Below, in pieces: positions 7,492-18,200 of a stretch of DNA of 62,637 bases. Under the pieces are notes generated by a model that saw only the letters and a list, made by a program, of their open reading frames with translations, was not told where the DNA came from and did not search any database. Source of the stretch: Flavobacteriales bacterium (GTDB lineage: Bacteria > Bacteroidota > Bacteroidia > NS11-12g > UBA955); the NCBI GenBank assembly GCA_947463125.1, contig CANHQZ010000009.1, forward strand, positions 1-62,637, read 5' to 3'. How positions within the stretch are numbered: the stretch's first letter is position 1; every line of letters starts with the position of its first letter. A program made the position numbers and the translations under genes.

Positions 7492-10410
7492 ATGAAAAAG
7501 ACGCTTTTTGTCCTCGCTACGTTGTTTAGCGGAATCATGGCCGTTCAGGCCCAGGCCCAGCTGATTGAAAAAGTAGAAGCACAGCCCGGCAAACTCATCA
7601 TTCCTTATGAGAAGTACCAGTTGCCCAATGGGCTAACCCTCATTGTAAGTGAAGACCACAGTGATCCTGTAACTCACATGAACGTTACATATCATGTTGG
7701 GTCTGCACGTGAGTTGCCCGGAAAATCCGGTTTTGCGCATTTTTTCGAGCATATGCTTTTTCAGGGATCCAAACATGTAGCCGATGAAGAACATTTTAAG
7801 CTGATTCGCCAGTATGGTGGTGATGTAAACGGAAACACTACCCGTGACAGAACTGTATATATTGAAACTTTCCCTTCCAACTTTACCGAAACTGCTTTGT
7901 GGATGGAAGCGGATCGTATGGGTGTTTTTCTGGAAGCGTTTACCCAGAAAAAATTCGAAATACAGCGCAGCACGGTTAAAAATGAAAAAGACCAGCGCTA
8001 CAATGTGCCTTATGGTTTTCTCATGGAGGTAAAAGATCAGAATCTTTATCCTGAAGAACATCCTTACAGCTGGAGTACTATTGGCTATGTAGATGATTTG
8101 AACCGTGCCGATAGCAGCGATTTGAGAAATTTCTTCCTGCGCTGGTATGGCCCTAACAACGCCTGCGTAATCGTAGTTGGAGATGTAAATACAGCTGATG
8201 TTGTAAAATGGACAGAAAAGTACTTTGGCAGCATTCAGCGTGGTCCGGAAGTGAAGAAAAAGCGGGTTCCGCCTGTAGTATTGACAGAAAATAAGGTAAA
8301 AGGCTACCCTGATCCCAACGCATCTTTACCGCTGGTTTACACTACATTTCCTGCGGCTCCCGTTGGTCACCCCGATGAAGCTCCACTGGATGTGCTGGCA
8401 TATTTGATGGGCGGCACCCGAAATTCATCTATGTACAAACGCTTTGTAGAGAATGAATCCGCCCTGCAGGCGAGCTCAAACAACAACCCTATGAGCACGA
8501 TTAACCATGAGCTTGCGGGTGAATTTTCGTTCCTCATGGTTGCATATCCCTGGGATAAGGATGTGAAGTTTCTGCAGAACAAACTGAAGGTAATGCTTGA
8601 CTCTTTTGAGTATGATAATTTTTCAGATGACGACCTTGCACGTGCCAAAGCCAACATTCTTAGCAATTACAGCAGTGGCCTGGAAGATGTGAGCACCAAG
8701 GCCAACTATCTTTCGAATTTCTGGTACCTCGATATTAAGAACCCTGAGGGGAAAATGGCCAATCTGGAAGACGATGCAAATCGTTACAGAAACATCACGC
8801 GTGATGATATCATGCGGGTTTATCGCAAATACCTAAAAGGCAAAAACTCCAGCACAATCGTAATCGAGCCCATGGATGTGGCAGATGGGGAGAAGAAGCC
8901 TCAGTATCAGAGTTTCAACCCCAACGCCGGCAAGAAAAATCCTGTGGCTGAGGCTGAATACAGCAACCTGGTTCACAAACCTACTGTCGATAATTTTGAC
9001 AGAAGTAATCGCCCTGTACCGGGTCCTGCAAAAACAGTTAAAATTCCTGGCATTTACCGTAAAAAACTGGATAACGGCCTCGAAATTCTGGGCTCTGTAA
9101 CCACCGAAACACCTCAGGTACTTATTTCTATGAGTATCGATGGCGGACGCCTGCTTGAAGGAAATGAAGTGCCTTTCGGCACTGCCGATTTGATGGTTAA
9201 TGCCATGAATGTGGGAACAGCAAAACGCACTGCCAAAGAAATTGAAAATGAACTTGAAAAACTGGGAGCAAGCATTCGTTTTGGAAGTAGCAGCACTTCC
9301 ACTTCCGTCTTTTTAAGTTGTGAAAAGGACAAACTGGATGCCTCGCTGGCACTACTCGAGGAAATGATGTTCCAGCCCCGCTGGGATGCTGAAGAATTCA
9401 AAAAAGACAAAAAACGTATCCGTGAAAATGCAAAAAGCGGATTGCGCGACCGCAGCACCGGTGCATCTAACGCCATAAGGGCTCTGCGCTATGGCCAGAC
9501 CAGCCTGGGCATGTATGTAGGTGCCGGTGAGTATGAAGCAGTCACCCTAGAGCACTGTAAAAAATACTATGAACAGTATTTTGTTCCCGATGTTTCTCGT
9601 TTGGTGGTTGTAGGTCCTCTCAGCGCGGAAGAAACCTACCAAAAACTTTCATTCCTGAATAAATGGACTCGGAAAAATGTAGTTATTCAGAAACCTACCG
9701 AATTCCCTCAATTTAAAACATCACAGATATTCGGTGTTGAATATGTGGATGCAGACCAGAGCGATCTTATCATCAGCATGCCCGGTCTGGCCTACGATGC
9801 CACAGGGGAGATGTTCAAGAGCAATGTGATGAACTTTGCCCTTGGTGGAAACTTCAACAGCCGACTGAATCTAAAAATAAGGGAAGATAAGGCCTGGACT
9901 TATGGTATCAGAGGCGGTTTCAACGGGTCTTATGAAGATATCAAAGGCCATTACGGAATATCAGCAGGCATCAAAGCTAACGCTACCGACAGCGCTATTG
10001 TAGAGATTGTAAATGAATTGAATAAGTATAAAAACGAAGGCATCAGCGAGGAAGAGTTTAAATTCACTAAAGATGCTTTGCTGGCCAGTGAAGCACTGGA
10101 GTATGAATCCAATGGACAGAAAGCTTCCTATATTATGCAGATGGCCATGCGCAAACTGCCTGAAAACTATGCCGAGCAACAGCAGGAAGTTTTGAGAAAA
10201 CTCACCCGCGAAGAGTTGAATGCACTGGCAAAGCAGAATTTGCAGACCGACAAAATGACAATTCTGGTTGCTGGCGACATGCTTTTGCTGAAAGAAAGAC
10301 TCGATAAACTGGGGTATGGAAAAGTTCAGATGCTGGATCCTACCGGAAAAGGCAAATACAAAATTCTGGAAGCACCCAAAGGAACCAAGCACGATAAAAA
10401 CTATCGTTAA
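7492..10410 (+). CDS. Exported M16 family zinc metallopeptidase (two M16 modules)
   Basis: A 972-residue periplasmic insulinase-type peptidase. Residues 1-22 are a signal peptide (MKKTLFVLATLFSG to AQAQ). The N-terminal module carries the inverted zinc motif HFFEH at 83-87 and the distal glutamate E165 (STVKNEKDQR). The C-terminal module, from about residue 510 (GIYRKKLDNGLEILG), has the fold's later segments but no HxxEH, so it is the inactive half that completes the chamber, as in PqqL/YhjJ-like enzymes. It probably degrades short peptides. It has its own promoter box and a strong terminator, so it is monocistronic. Confidence 0.93.
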   Translation: MKKTLFVLATLFSGIMAVQAQAQLIEKVEAQPGKLIIPYEKYQLPNGLTLIVSEDHSDPVTHMNVTYHVGSARELPGKSGFAHFFEHMLFQGSKHVADEEHFKLIRQYGGDVNGNTTRDRTVYIETFPSNFTETALWMEADRMGVFLEAFTQKKFEIQRSTVKNEKDQRYNVPYGFLMEVKDQNLYPEEHPYSWSTIGYVDDLNRADSSDLRNFFLRWYGPNNACVIVVGDVNTADVVKWTEKYFGSIQRGPEVKKKRVPPVVLTENKVKGYPDPNASLPLVYTTFPAAPVGHPDEAPLDVLAYLMGGTRNSSMYKRFVENESALQASSNNNPMSTINHELAGEFSFLMVAYPWDKDVKFLQNKLKVMLDSFEYDNFSDDDLARAKANILSNYSSGLEDVSTKANYLSNFWYLDIKNPEGKMANLEDDANRYRNITRDDIMRVYRKYLKGKNSSTIVIEPMDVADGEKKPQYQSFNPNAGKKNPVAEAEYSNLVHKPTVDNFDRSNRPVPGPAKTVKIPGIYRKKLDNGLEILGSVTTETPQVLISMSIDGGRLLEGNEVPFGTADLMVNAMNVGTAKRTAKEIENELEKLGASIRFGSSSTSTSVFLSCEKDKLDASLALLEEMMFQPRWDAEEFKKDKKRIRENAKSGLRDRSTGASNAIRALRYGQTSLGMYVGAGEYEAVTLEHCKKYYEQYFVPDVSRLVVVGPLSAEETYQKLSFLNKWTRKNVVIQKPTEFPQFKTSQIFGVEYVDADQSDLIISMPGLAYDATGEMFKSNVMNFALGGNFNSRLNLKIREDKAWTYGIRGGFNGSYEDIKGHYGISAGIKANATDSAIVEIVNELNKYKNEGISEEEFKFTKDALLASEALEYESNGQKASYIMQMAMRKLPENYAEQQQEVLRKLTREELNALAKQNLQTDKMTILVAGDMLLLKERLDKLGYGKVQMLDPTGKGKYKILEAPKGTKHDKNYR

Positions 10411-10429
10411 TTAACGATAAAAACAAATT

Positions 10430-10466
10430 AAGAAGGTCGTACATCAGTGTGCGACCTTCTTTTTTT
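10430..10466 (+). terminator. Terminator of M16 peptidase
   Basis: AGAAGGTCG and CGACCTTCT form a 9-bp stem around a 12-base loop, followed by a run of seven or more T. It lies about 20 bases after the stop. Confidence 0.85.
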
Positions 10467-10575
10467 GGGATGTATTTATGGGATTGAATCTGCGTTCGTG
10501 AATGTCCATAAATTGTGGGCAAAACCACACCTGTAATGGGGTGTTTTCATGTAAATTGCATCGAGTTGTCAATAC

Positions 10576-13116
10576 ATGGATAATAACGAAGAACTGAATG
10601 AGAGAATCATCCCGATAAACATTGAGGATGAAATGAAAACCGCCTACATCGACTATTCGATGTCGGTAATTGTATCCCGTGCGCTTCCGGATGTGCGGGA
10701 CGGTTTGAAGCCTGTACACCGCAGGGTTTTATATGGAATGGTTGAGCTGGGTCTTGCTTCCAACAGGCCGTACAAAAAGTCAGCGAGAATTGTGGGGGAG
10801 GTGCTGGGAAAGTATCACCCACACGGCGACAGCAGCGTATACGATACCATGGTGCGTATGGCCCAGGACTGGAGCCTGCGCTATCCCATGGTGGATGGCC
10901 AGGGAAACTTTGGTTCTATTGATGGTGATCCTCCCGCAGCGATGCGTTATACCGAAGCCAGGCTGCGCAAGCTGGCAGAGGAAATGATGACCGATATTGA
11001 CAAGGACACGGTTGATTTTAGGCCAAACTTCGACGAAAGCCTTGAAGAGCCTACCGTAATGCCTGCCAAAATCCCCAATTTGCTTGTAAATGGAGCCAGC
11101 GGTATTGCTGTAGGTATGGCCACCAATATGGCACCCCACAACCTTACGGAGGTTTGCGACGGTATTTGCGCCTACATTGACAACAACGACATTGAAATTT
11201 CTGAACTGATGCAGCACGTTAAAGGACCGGATTTTCCGACCGGAGGCGTGATTTACGGTGTAGAAGGACTTAAAGATGCATTCGAAACTGGCAGGGGAAG
11301 GGTTGTAATTCGCGGAAAAGCAGAGTTTGAAACCAGCTCAACCGGAAAAGAAATGATTGTGGTAACCGAAGTTCCCTATCAGGTTACCCCCTCGCAAATC
11401 ATTATCAAAACCGTTGATTTAATCAATGAAAAGGTCATTGAAGGCATATCGGCAGTTCGCGATGAAAGCGGCAGGCAAGGGATGCGCGTGGTATTTGATC
11501 TCAAGCGCGATGCCATTCCCAATGTTATTCTCAACCAGCTATACAAATACACACCCCTGCAAACCAGTTTCTCGGTAAACAACATTGCACTGGTGCATGG
11601 TAAACCGGAAATGCTCAACCTCAAGGATATGATTCGCCACTACGTGAATCACCGCCATGAGATTGTGCTTCGCAGAACAAACTACTTGCTGGCAGAAGCC
11701 AGAAAACGCATCCACATACTCGAAGGTCTGCTTATAGCTCTGGATCATCTGGATGAGGTAATTGCTTTGATACGCAGCAGCAGAACACCGGAAGAAGCCA
11801 GAGACGGTCTAATGTCTAAGTTCGGCTTATCAGAAATTCAGTCAAAAGCCATTCTGGATATGCGTTTGCAGCGCCTCACCGGCCTGGAACGCGATAAAAT
11901 CCGCGATGAATACAACGAGGTAATGAAGGAAATAGAATACCTGGAAAGCATTCTCGCAAGCGAAGAAATGCGCATGGGTATTATCAAAACCGAGTTGCAG
12001 GAAGTGAAAGAGAAATATGGTGATGAGCGCAGAACCCGAATTGAATTCAATGCGGAGGAAATCAACATTGAAGACCTGATACCCAATGAGGAAGTGGTTG
12101 TTACCATCAGCCATATGGGTTACATCAAGCGCACCAGGCTTGAAGAATACAAAGAACAAAACCGCGGTGGCAAAGGTCTGCGGGGAGTTGCGCACAGAGA
12201 TGAAGACTTTGTAGAGCACTTATTTGTGGCAAGCACCCACAACTACCTGTTGCTGTTTACAGAGCAGGGAAGGTGTTTCTGGTTGAAGGTATATGAAATT
12301 CCGGAAGGACAGAAAGCCACTAAAGGTCGTCCTATTCAAAACCTCATTCAGATTCCGCAGGATGATAAAATCAAGGCTTACCTGAACGTGATAAACCTGA
12401 AAGATGAAGATTACCTGAACAATAACTTCATCATCATGGTTACCAAAAAGGGTACAGTTAAAAAGACTTCACTCGAAGCATACAGCCGCCCCAGAACCAA
12501 TGGTATCAATGCCATAACTGTTAGGGAAGGGGATGAACTCCTTCAAGCTTGCCTGACTGACGGCAACAGCGAAGTTTTGATTGCCAAAAAGAGCGGAAAA
12601 GCCATTCGTTTCTCTGAAAAAACTGTTCGCCCGATGGGCCGAACCGCTGCCGGAGTGAGGGGTGTAACGCTTGAAGGTGCCAAAGACGAGGTAATTGGCA
12701 TGGTTTGTGTTAATCCTGATAATAAGGAAGCAACCATGCTGGTAGTTAGCGAAAAGGGATATGGCAAACGAAGCGATCTGGATGATTATAGAATCACCGG
12801 TCGTGGAGGCAAGGGAGTTAAAACCATTCAGGTTACCGAAAAAACCGGTGATCTGGTTGGAATCCTCTCCGTAACCGACGCTGACGGTCTCATGATCATC
12901 AATAAAAGCGGCATGACCATTCGTATGGCCGCTGATAAACTGAGAGTTATGGGCAGGGCAACACAGGGTGTGCGCCTAATAAATATTAAAGAAAAAGACA
13001 GTATTGCGGGTATTGCGGCTGTTCCTCGCGAAGACGATGACGAGGAACTGACCGAAGGGGGCGAAACCTCAGATGCCGGTGATGCTATCACACCCGAAAA
13101 CCAAGACAATGCATAA
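10576..13116 (+). CDS. gyrA: DNA gyrase subunit A
   Basis: The 846-residue breakage-reunion subunit of DNA gyrase, which with GyrB introduces negative supercoils. The catalytic tyrosine is Y125 (AMRYTEARL). The quinolone-resistance region reads GDSSVYD at 84-90, with Ser and Asp at the two positions usually changed in resistant strains, so no resistance change is seen. The C-terminal wrapping domain has a GyrA box QNRGGKG at 528-534, which separates it from topoisomerase IV ParC. The protein ends in an acidic tail. The start at 10576 fits the conserved N-terminus ([19 protein letters not shown]). The next gene begins one base after its stop. Confidence 0.97.
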   Translation: MDNNEELNERIIPINIEDEMKTAYIDYSMSVIVSRALPDVRDGLKPVHRRVLYGMVELGLASNRPYKKSARIVGEVLGKYHPHGDSSVYDTMVRMAQDWSLRYPMVDGQGNFGSIDGDPPAAMRYTEARLRKLAEEMMTDIDKDTVDFRPNFDESLEEPTVMPAKIPNLLVNGASGIAVGMATNMAPHNLTEVCDGICAYIDNNDIEISELMQHVKGPDFPTGGVIYGVEGLKDAFETGRGRVVIRGKAEFETSSTGKEMIVVTEVPYQVTPSQIIIKTVDLINEKVIEGISAVRDESGRQGMRVVFDLKRDAIPNVILNQLYKYTPLQTSFSVNNIALVHGKPEMLNLKDMIRHYVNHRHEIVLRRTNYLLAEARKRIHILEGLLIALDHLDEVIALIRSSRTPEEARDGLMSKFGLSEIQSKAILDMRLQRLTGLERDKIRDEYNEVMKEIEYLESILASEEMRMGIIKTELQEVKEKYGDERRTRIEFNAEEINIEDLIPNEEVVVTISHMGYIKRTRLEEYKEQNRGGKGLRGVAHRDEDFVEHLFVASTHNYLLLFTEQGRCFWLKVYEIPEGQKATKGRPIQNLIQIPQDDKIKAYLNVINLKDEDYLNNNFIIMVTKKGTVKKTSLEAYSRPRTNGINAITVREGDELLQACLTDGNSEVLIAKKSGKAIRFSEKTVRPMGRTAAGVRGVTLEGAKDEVIGMVCVNPDNKEATMLVVSEKGYGKRSDLDDYRITGRGGKGVKTIQVTEKTGDLVGILSVTDADGLMIINKSGMTIRMAADKLRVMGRATQGVRLINIKEKDSIAGIAAVPREDDDEELTEGGETSDAGDAITPENQDNA

Positions 13117-13117
13117 T

Positions 13118-14344
13118 ATGAAAAAACTGAGTTTAATCGTGGTCGCCTGCTTTATGGCAACCCTAAGCTGGGCACAGATATCTAAAGTAAAGAGTGCTTT
13201 CTATGCGATTGAAGGAGAAAAAGGCAACAGCGCTGCGGATGTGCTTGAAGGCAAAAATTACATAGACGACGCCTTTAAGGATCCGAAAACATCCAACAAC
13301 AACCGCATGTGGCTGGCCCGTGCCATGGTTTACAGCCGTGTATTTAATATGCGCGGAAACGAACTGCTGAAAGATTCGGCTGTGAAATCAGGATTCAAAT
13401 CCGGCTATAGCATGATGCAGTTTATCAAATCTACGGAGAAAAAATCACCCGACGATATTGATGTGGCGGCCCTTGAATGCGCTACCAGCTTTGGTGTGGC
13501 ATTCAATGAATCGGAAGAATTGCTGGGAGAGAAGAAGTATGATGATCTGCTGGAATATTACAAGATTATCATTTTTCTGTACGACGAGATGGTAAAAATA
13601 GATACTGCAACCATCAATTCTCTTGAGCGCCAGAACATCAAGCGTAAATTTCTGGTGGAGCGCTATGCTAATCTAGCCATGGTATCTACCAATCCTGCCG
13701 TTAAAAAGGAAATTCTGCAGTCATTAATTGATCAGGGTTCAAATTCTACCGTTGTTTTTGATGCCATGAGCAAAGTTTACATGGAGGCCGGAGACACTGC
13801 AGGAGCAGAACGGATAATACGCTTGGGGATGGAAAGGGCGCCAGGCGACAACAATATGTTCCAGGTACTGGTAAATTATTTTGTTAGCATCAACAAAGTA
13901 GATAAACTGATGGAAGATGTAAACAAACAGATTGAAACCAACCCTGATTCAAAATGGTACTACACAAGAGCCTATTTGAACGAGCAGGGCGGAAAGTACG
14001 ACGCTTGTATTGCCGACTATCAAAAAGCCGTAGAACTGGACGAATTCAACTATGATGCGCAGTTTAACCTGGGGCTGGCCTTAATGAAGTATGAAAGCAA
14101 AAAGTTTTATGACCAGATGGCTAAGGCAAACGCTGCCAAGATGAAAGAGATTAACGCCGGTCTCAGCGCTTTATTTGGCCGTGCAAGAACACATCTTGAA
14201 AAAGCGAGTGAAAATGCTGCCTATGGTATTTCAGACCAAATCAATATTTACAAGGCATTGAAACAATGTGCCGTTGAAATGGGAGATAAGGCTTCAGCTG
14301 ATGCATATGGAGCGCAGGTAAAGAACCTGGAATCTGTTAAGTAA
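13118..14344 (+). CDS. Exported TPR-repeat protein downstream of gyrA
   Basis: A 408-residue protein with a signal peptide at residues 1-20 (MKKLSLIVVACFMATLSWAQ). Helical repeats of TPR type fill most of the rest, clearest at about residues 220-320 (KVYMEAGDTAGAERIIRLG; WYYTRAYLNEQGGKYDACI; YDAQFNLGLALMKYESKKF). The ATG at 13118 is preferred over in-frame ATGs at 13073 and 13109 because it begins exactly at the signal peptide and directly follows the gyrA stop. It is probably cotranscribed with gyrA. It should sit in the periplasm as a scaffold or partner-binding protein; its specific role is unknown. Confidence 0.85.
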   Translation: MKKLSLIVVACFMATLSWAQISKVKSAFYAIEGEKGNSAADVLEGKNYIDDAFKDPKTSNNNRMWLARAMVYSRVFNMRGNELLKDSAVKSGFKSGYSMMQFIKSTEKKSPDDIDVAALECATSFGVAFNESEELLGEKKYDDLLEYYKIIIFLYDEMVKIDTATINSLERQNIKRKFLVERYANLAMVSTNPAVKKEILQSLIDQGSNSTVVFDAMSKVYMEAGDTAGAERIIRLGMERAPGDNNMFQVLVNYFVSINKVDKLMEDVNKQIETNPDSKWYYTRAYLNEQGGKYDACIADYQKAVELDEFNYDAQFNLGLALMKYESKKFYDQMAKANAAKMKEINAGLSALFGRARTHLEKASENAAYGISDQINIYKALKQCAVEMGDKASADAYGAQVKNLESVK

Positions 14345-14359
14345 ATTATATAAAGAAAC

Positions 14360-14387
14360 ATTAAGGGGAATGAGAGTTCCCCTTAAT
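14360..14387. terminator. Bidirectional hairpin between convergent genes
   Basis: ATTAAGGGGAA at 14360-14370 pairs perfectly with TTCCCCTTAAT at 14377-14387 around a 6-base loop. It lies between the TPR gene stop and the convergent binding-protein gene. T-runs are short on both strands. A smaller 7-bp inverted repeat (ACATAAT/ATTATGT) follows at 14405-14422 and overlaps the stop of the convergent gene. Confidence 0.65.
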
Positions 14388-14416
14388 TCAAAAACAATTA
14401 CTTAACATAATGTAAA

Positions 14417-15272
14417 TTATGTAACGATTAGATTACTAAGGCCCGGAACATGGCTCAACATGCCATTTCCATGCATAATCACGGCCGCAGCCACAATTCT
14501 ATCTTTCCAGTAATGGTTACCGTCGTAATATTTTATCCTTCCAAGCCAATGAATAGCGCTTTCCTCCGAAAGTTCATATTTTTCTGCCAACGGCTTAATC
14601 CAGTCATAAATATTCCCACTGTAAAAATTTTCTACCGAAATATTTAAGGATTCTGCAATCGCTTCAAATTCTAAAAACTCATTTGTGCGTGTAACGAATA
14701 GAAATGCAGGCCACGGCGCTGTAACCTCACTTATTTGCCGAAATTCCCCCTTTTCTACCCACTGGGCTGTCATATACTTCTCCCAGAGAAAATAATCAGC
14801 AGTGCCCTCGGCCAACACCTTTCTGGCGCCGTCTATATGCCTACTTACCACAAACTGTTCATCGCGAAGAGAAACGCCGGACTCACGCCGGGCATAAAAT
14901 TTTGCCATGAGATGACTTCCGCTCTGTAACCTGCTTACAGCAAATTTTGCCTGCTCCAGTGCCGGTAAATCATCTTTTTCCTTTTTCGCATTGACAAAAA
15001 CACCCCAGATTAGCGGCGATATTACAAAAGGCAAACGAATTCTGAAATTTTCACCTCCGGCAATGGCTGAAACTGGCTGAAACTGCGCCCTCCGTAAGCA
15101 TAATGGCAACATCTAGCTCTCCGTTGCGCAAGGCCTCAACCATGGCGCCTGTGCCACCCGGATAATCAATCCATTCGTAAATAATACCCTTGCTTCTGAA
15201 TACCTCTCTCGTATATGGCATTTGCCATAAGAGGTTAAAGTGTTCGGGAACGCCCCCTATTTTTATTCTCAA
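14417..15272 (-). pseudogene. Ca3427-like periplasmic-binding-fold protein, frameshifted by a 10-bp duplication
   Basis: Two overlapping frames together make one protein. The first (15272 to 15051) encodes GGVPEHFNLLW, WIDYPGGTGAM and ALRNGELDVAIMLTEG, then shifts and stops. The second (to 14417) continues with PFVISPLIWGVFVN, SRLQSGSHLMA, DGARKVLAEGTADYFLWEK and PWPAFLF. These segments match the type 2 periplasmic-binding fold of the Ca3427-like group, which has no signal peptide. The break is at a perfect tandem 10-mer; removing one copy restores an open frame of 281 residues (GAVSAIAGGENF across the join). It is probably the last gene of the hmgA unit, 3 bases after the T9SS gene. It may be inactive, phase-variable, or an assembly error. 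Confidence 0.8.
15065..15084 (-). repeat. 10-bp tandem duplication causing a frameshift
   Basis: GGCTGAAACT occurs twice in direct succession (15065-15074 and 15075-15084, plus-strand reading). It sits exactly where the two coding frames of the binding-protein gene meet. Confidence 0.9.
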
Positions 15273-15275
15273 AGA

Positions 15276-18200
15276 TTATTCTTTTATGAATCGGTATGTC
15301 TTGCCCGCGCGGGTTTGAATGATGTAACTTCCAGATACCAAATCATTTATATCTAACCTAAATGCGTTATTTACAGCATTTTTAAGTATCACATTTCTTA
15401 TCAGCGTACCCTTACTGTCGAAAATGCCCGCATAAATGCTGCCCGAAGATTCCGCAGGCACCATTATATAGGAAGCAGCCGGATTTGGGAAAAGCACCTT
15501 TAAGCCGCTAATATTATTTAGGCTTAAGCTGCTAAAAATGATGGGCTGACTGGTATCGCTGGCACAGCCATTCTCGGTATAAACACAACGGTAATTACCA
15601 TTGCTTGTTGCCTTGAAAACCCTGCCACTGCCTGCCAGGGTTCCTGCCTTGAACCACTGATAGGTTCCTGCACCCAAATTCTGTGCAAACAAGGTGTCGA
15701 AATTGCGGGTTACCTGTGGTATGGCCGGTGTATTGTTTACAACCAGAATTGCCGTATCGGACTGAATGAGGTTTGAAGGCCTAACACAAGGCCCGGAAAC
15801 ATTGACAGTGGCCCAGTATTTATCCCCATTCATGGGTGCAGAAATGGTCAGTGTAGCTGCAGTTCCTGTTACAGGGGTTCCGTTCTTAAACCAGCTCCAG
15901 ACTGGACTGCTGCCTGTATTGGTCCCGGAAACTGTGAGCAGTAAAGGCCTTCCGGTGCAACCCGATCCTGCGGTAATTTTAGCCGAGGCATTCACAATAT
16001 TATTCACAGTGGGTTTAACAACAGCCGTTCGAAAAGATGTTGGGGAAACACACTTTTTGTTGCTTGTAAGCAACACGCTGAAACTGTCGTTTTTAGCGGG
16101 TGCCAGATTGTAGGTTGGAGTTGTTACAGTGTTATTGAGATTTCTGCGCCAAGTGTAGGAAGTAATGCTGCCTTGCAGGGCTGTGGGAACACCTACAGAG
16201 AGCGTAAAGGTATCTCCCGCACAGAAGTTGTTGCGACTCATCTTCACGGTTGCCATAAACGGAATGGTATCCGTTACCGCAATCCAGTTGGATTTAACAA
16301 TAAAATTGCTTCCGATACTGTTTGTCGATGTGAGTTTCACCTGGTAAATACCGCCTTTTGTAAAACGGACTACAGGATTCTTATTTGTACTGTCTGTTCC
16401 TGAAAGATAAACAACATTGCGAGGCGTTATTGCCCAGCTCCATGATGTTGGATCATTGATTGTACTATCCGTAAAAACGACAGACTGATTGGAACACACA
16501 TCCCTTGAGCTGGTTCCGAAAGCAGGAATTGGCAGATTCTTGGCCCAGGCATCGCTCGTAAAAACCCCTCTCCCATGCGTTACAGCCATAATTAATTTGT
16601 CGGAAGCTCTGTAGCGGAGGTTTCTCATTTTTACAAACCCAATGCCGGCGGTATAGGCGGTCCATACAGGGCTTGTGGCGAAAATATTGTCTGTTCCGTA
16701 AATCCCGGATTCGGTTCCTACAATGGCCTCACCGATTTTGTTGGGATTTAAAAGGATACTCCAAACCGGGATGTCAGGAAGGTTGCCTTCTTTCTGCGTC
16801 CAAGTATTGCCACCATCCAGGCTGATGTATATGTTACGCATCCCCGATCCATAATTAGAAAGTGTGACAGCCAGGGTATCTCCTCCTCTTAAAGCGTGTA
16901 TATCTGAAATGTTACCCACGTTAATCGTTCCTGTTTTCTCTGTAAATGCAGGCGTCGTGGCCCATGCATCATCAGTTACGTACAGTTTCCCGGCATCATT
17001 CCCCACCCAAAGTCTAGTTTTTCCGGTGCTTAATCTGTAGGCTTTGATAGCACTTGCAAGATTACTGCCACCGAAAGTGATAGTCTGAAGGGTTCCCGGA
17101 GCTGTAGTAAGTGTCCTGCGATACAGGGTTCCATTTCCCCTGGCTGAAAAAATTCCGCTACCGTTGTCGTCCCATTCAGCCGGATTTATAAATCGACCGG
17201 TTGTTCCATCATTTATCAATGTAAATGCGGTTGGTGTAATCCAGTTATCCAGGGTGTAATAATACTGATTGTACACATAACTGGTGATTTGCTTATTGCT
17301 GTTTGACTGGGAAATAAAACAATAGGCTCCATCACCACCGGTGAGTCCGCTTACTGCGTTTTTTCCTGCATTGGTAAACCGATGGCTTCCATTATCCTGT
17401 GCTCCGGCAATCATCAGATTGGATCCCGCTGTCTGCGACATATCACCCCAATAATATTGAACTGTGCTGTAATCAAATGTACGTTCAACAATGGCTGTGG
17501 AACTGGTTGCAGCAGCCCCGATATTATTGCTGTAAAACACCCCCCCATCATTTCCGATGATACAGGTAGAGCTGCTGCCCGGTTTGAACACAAATGCATG
17601 CTGATCGGCATGCACATATGGACAATTTAAAGTGTTCATGTTGGCATTGTTCGCCCATTTGCTGATTTGGGTCCAGGAATTACCTCCATTGGCAGATCTG
17701 AACAGGTTTATAGCGCCTGCATGCACAACCAAGGAATCATTCGGATCCACCGCCAGAATTAAATCATACCATGCCTGATTTCTTGAAAAATCAGTATTGG
17801 GTATACCATTATCGGCATCATCGGGCTCTGCTCTTGTTGTCCAGTTAGCTCCCTTGTCAAAAGTGGCAACAATCGCATCGACAGTCTGGTTGTGCTCAAT
17901 CATGGCATAGACCGTATTGCTTTTTCCGGGTGCAGTAGCAACCTCTACCCTGCCGGTTTTATTGGTATGAGAATAACTTGTTGTCCAGGTTGTACCGTTA
18001 TCGCTGAACATGACACGACCCGCGCCCCTGTCAGTGCCGGCAACAGGATTATTGCGTGTGCCTACCCAAATCCGATTGTCTGATGCTATTTCAATATCAG
18101 CGACGGCGAATCTCGCTCCATTCGGTGCATTGGAAATTACATTGGTCCAGGAAGTTCCACCGTTGGTGCTTCTAAAAAGTCCGTAATTGGAACTGCCATG

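Noticed and set aside
10826-10849. Possible fluoroquinolone-resistance change in gyrA
   Set aside because: The region reads GDSSVYD with the usual Ser and Asp at the key positions, so it looks wild type.
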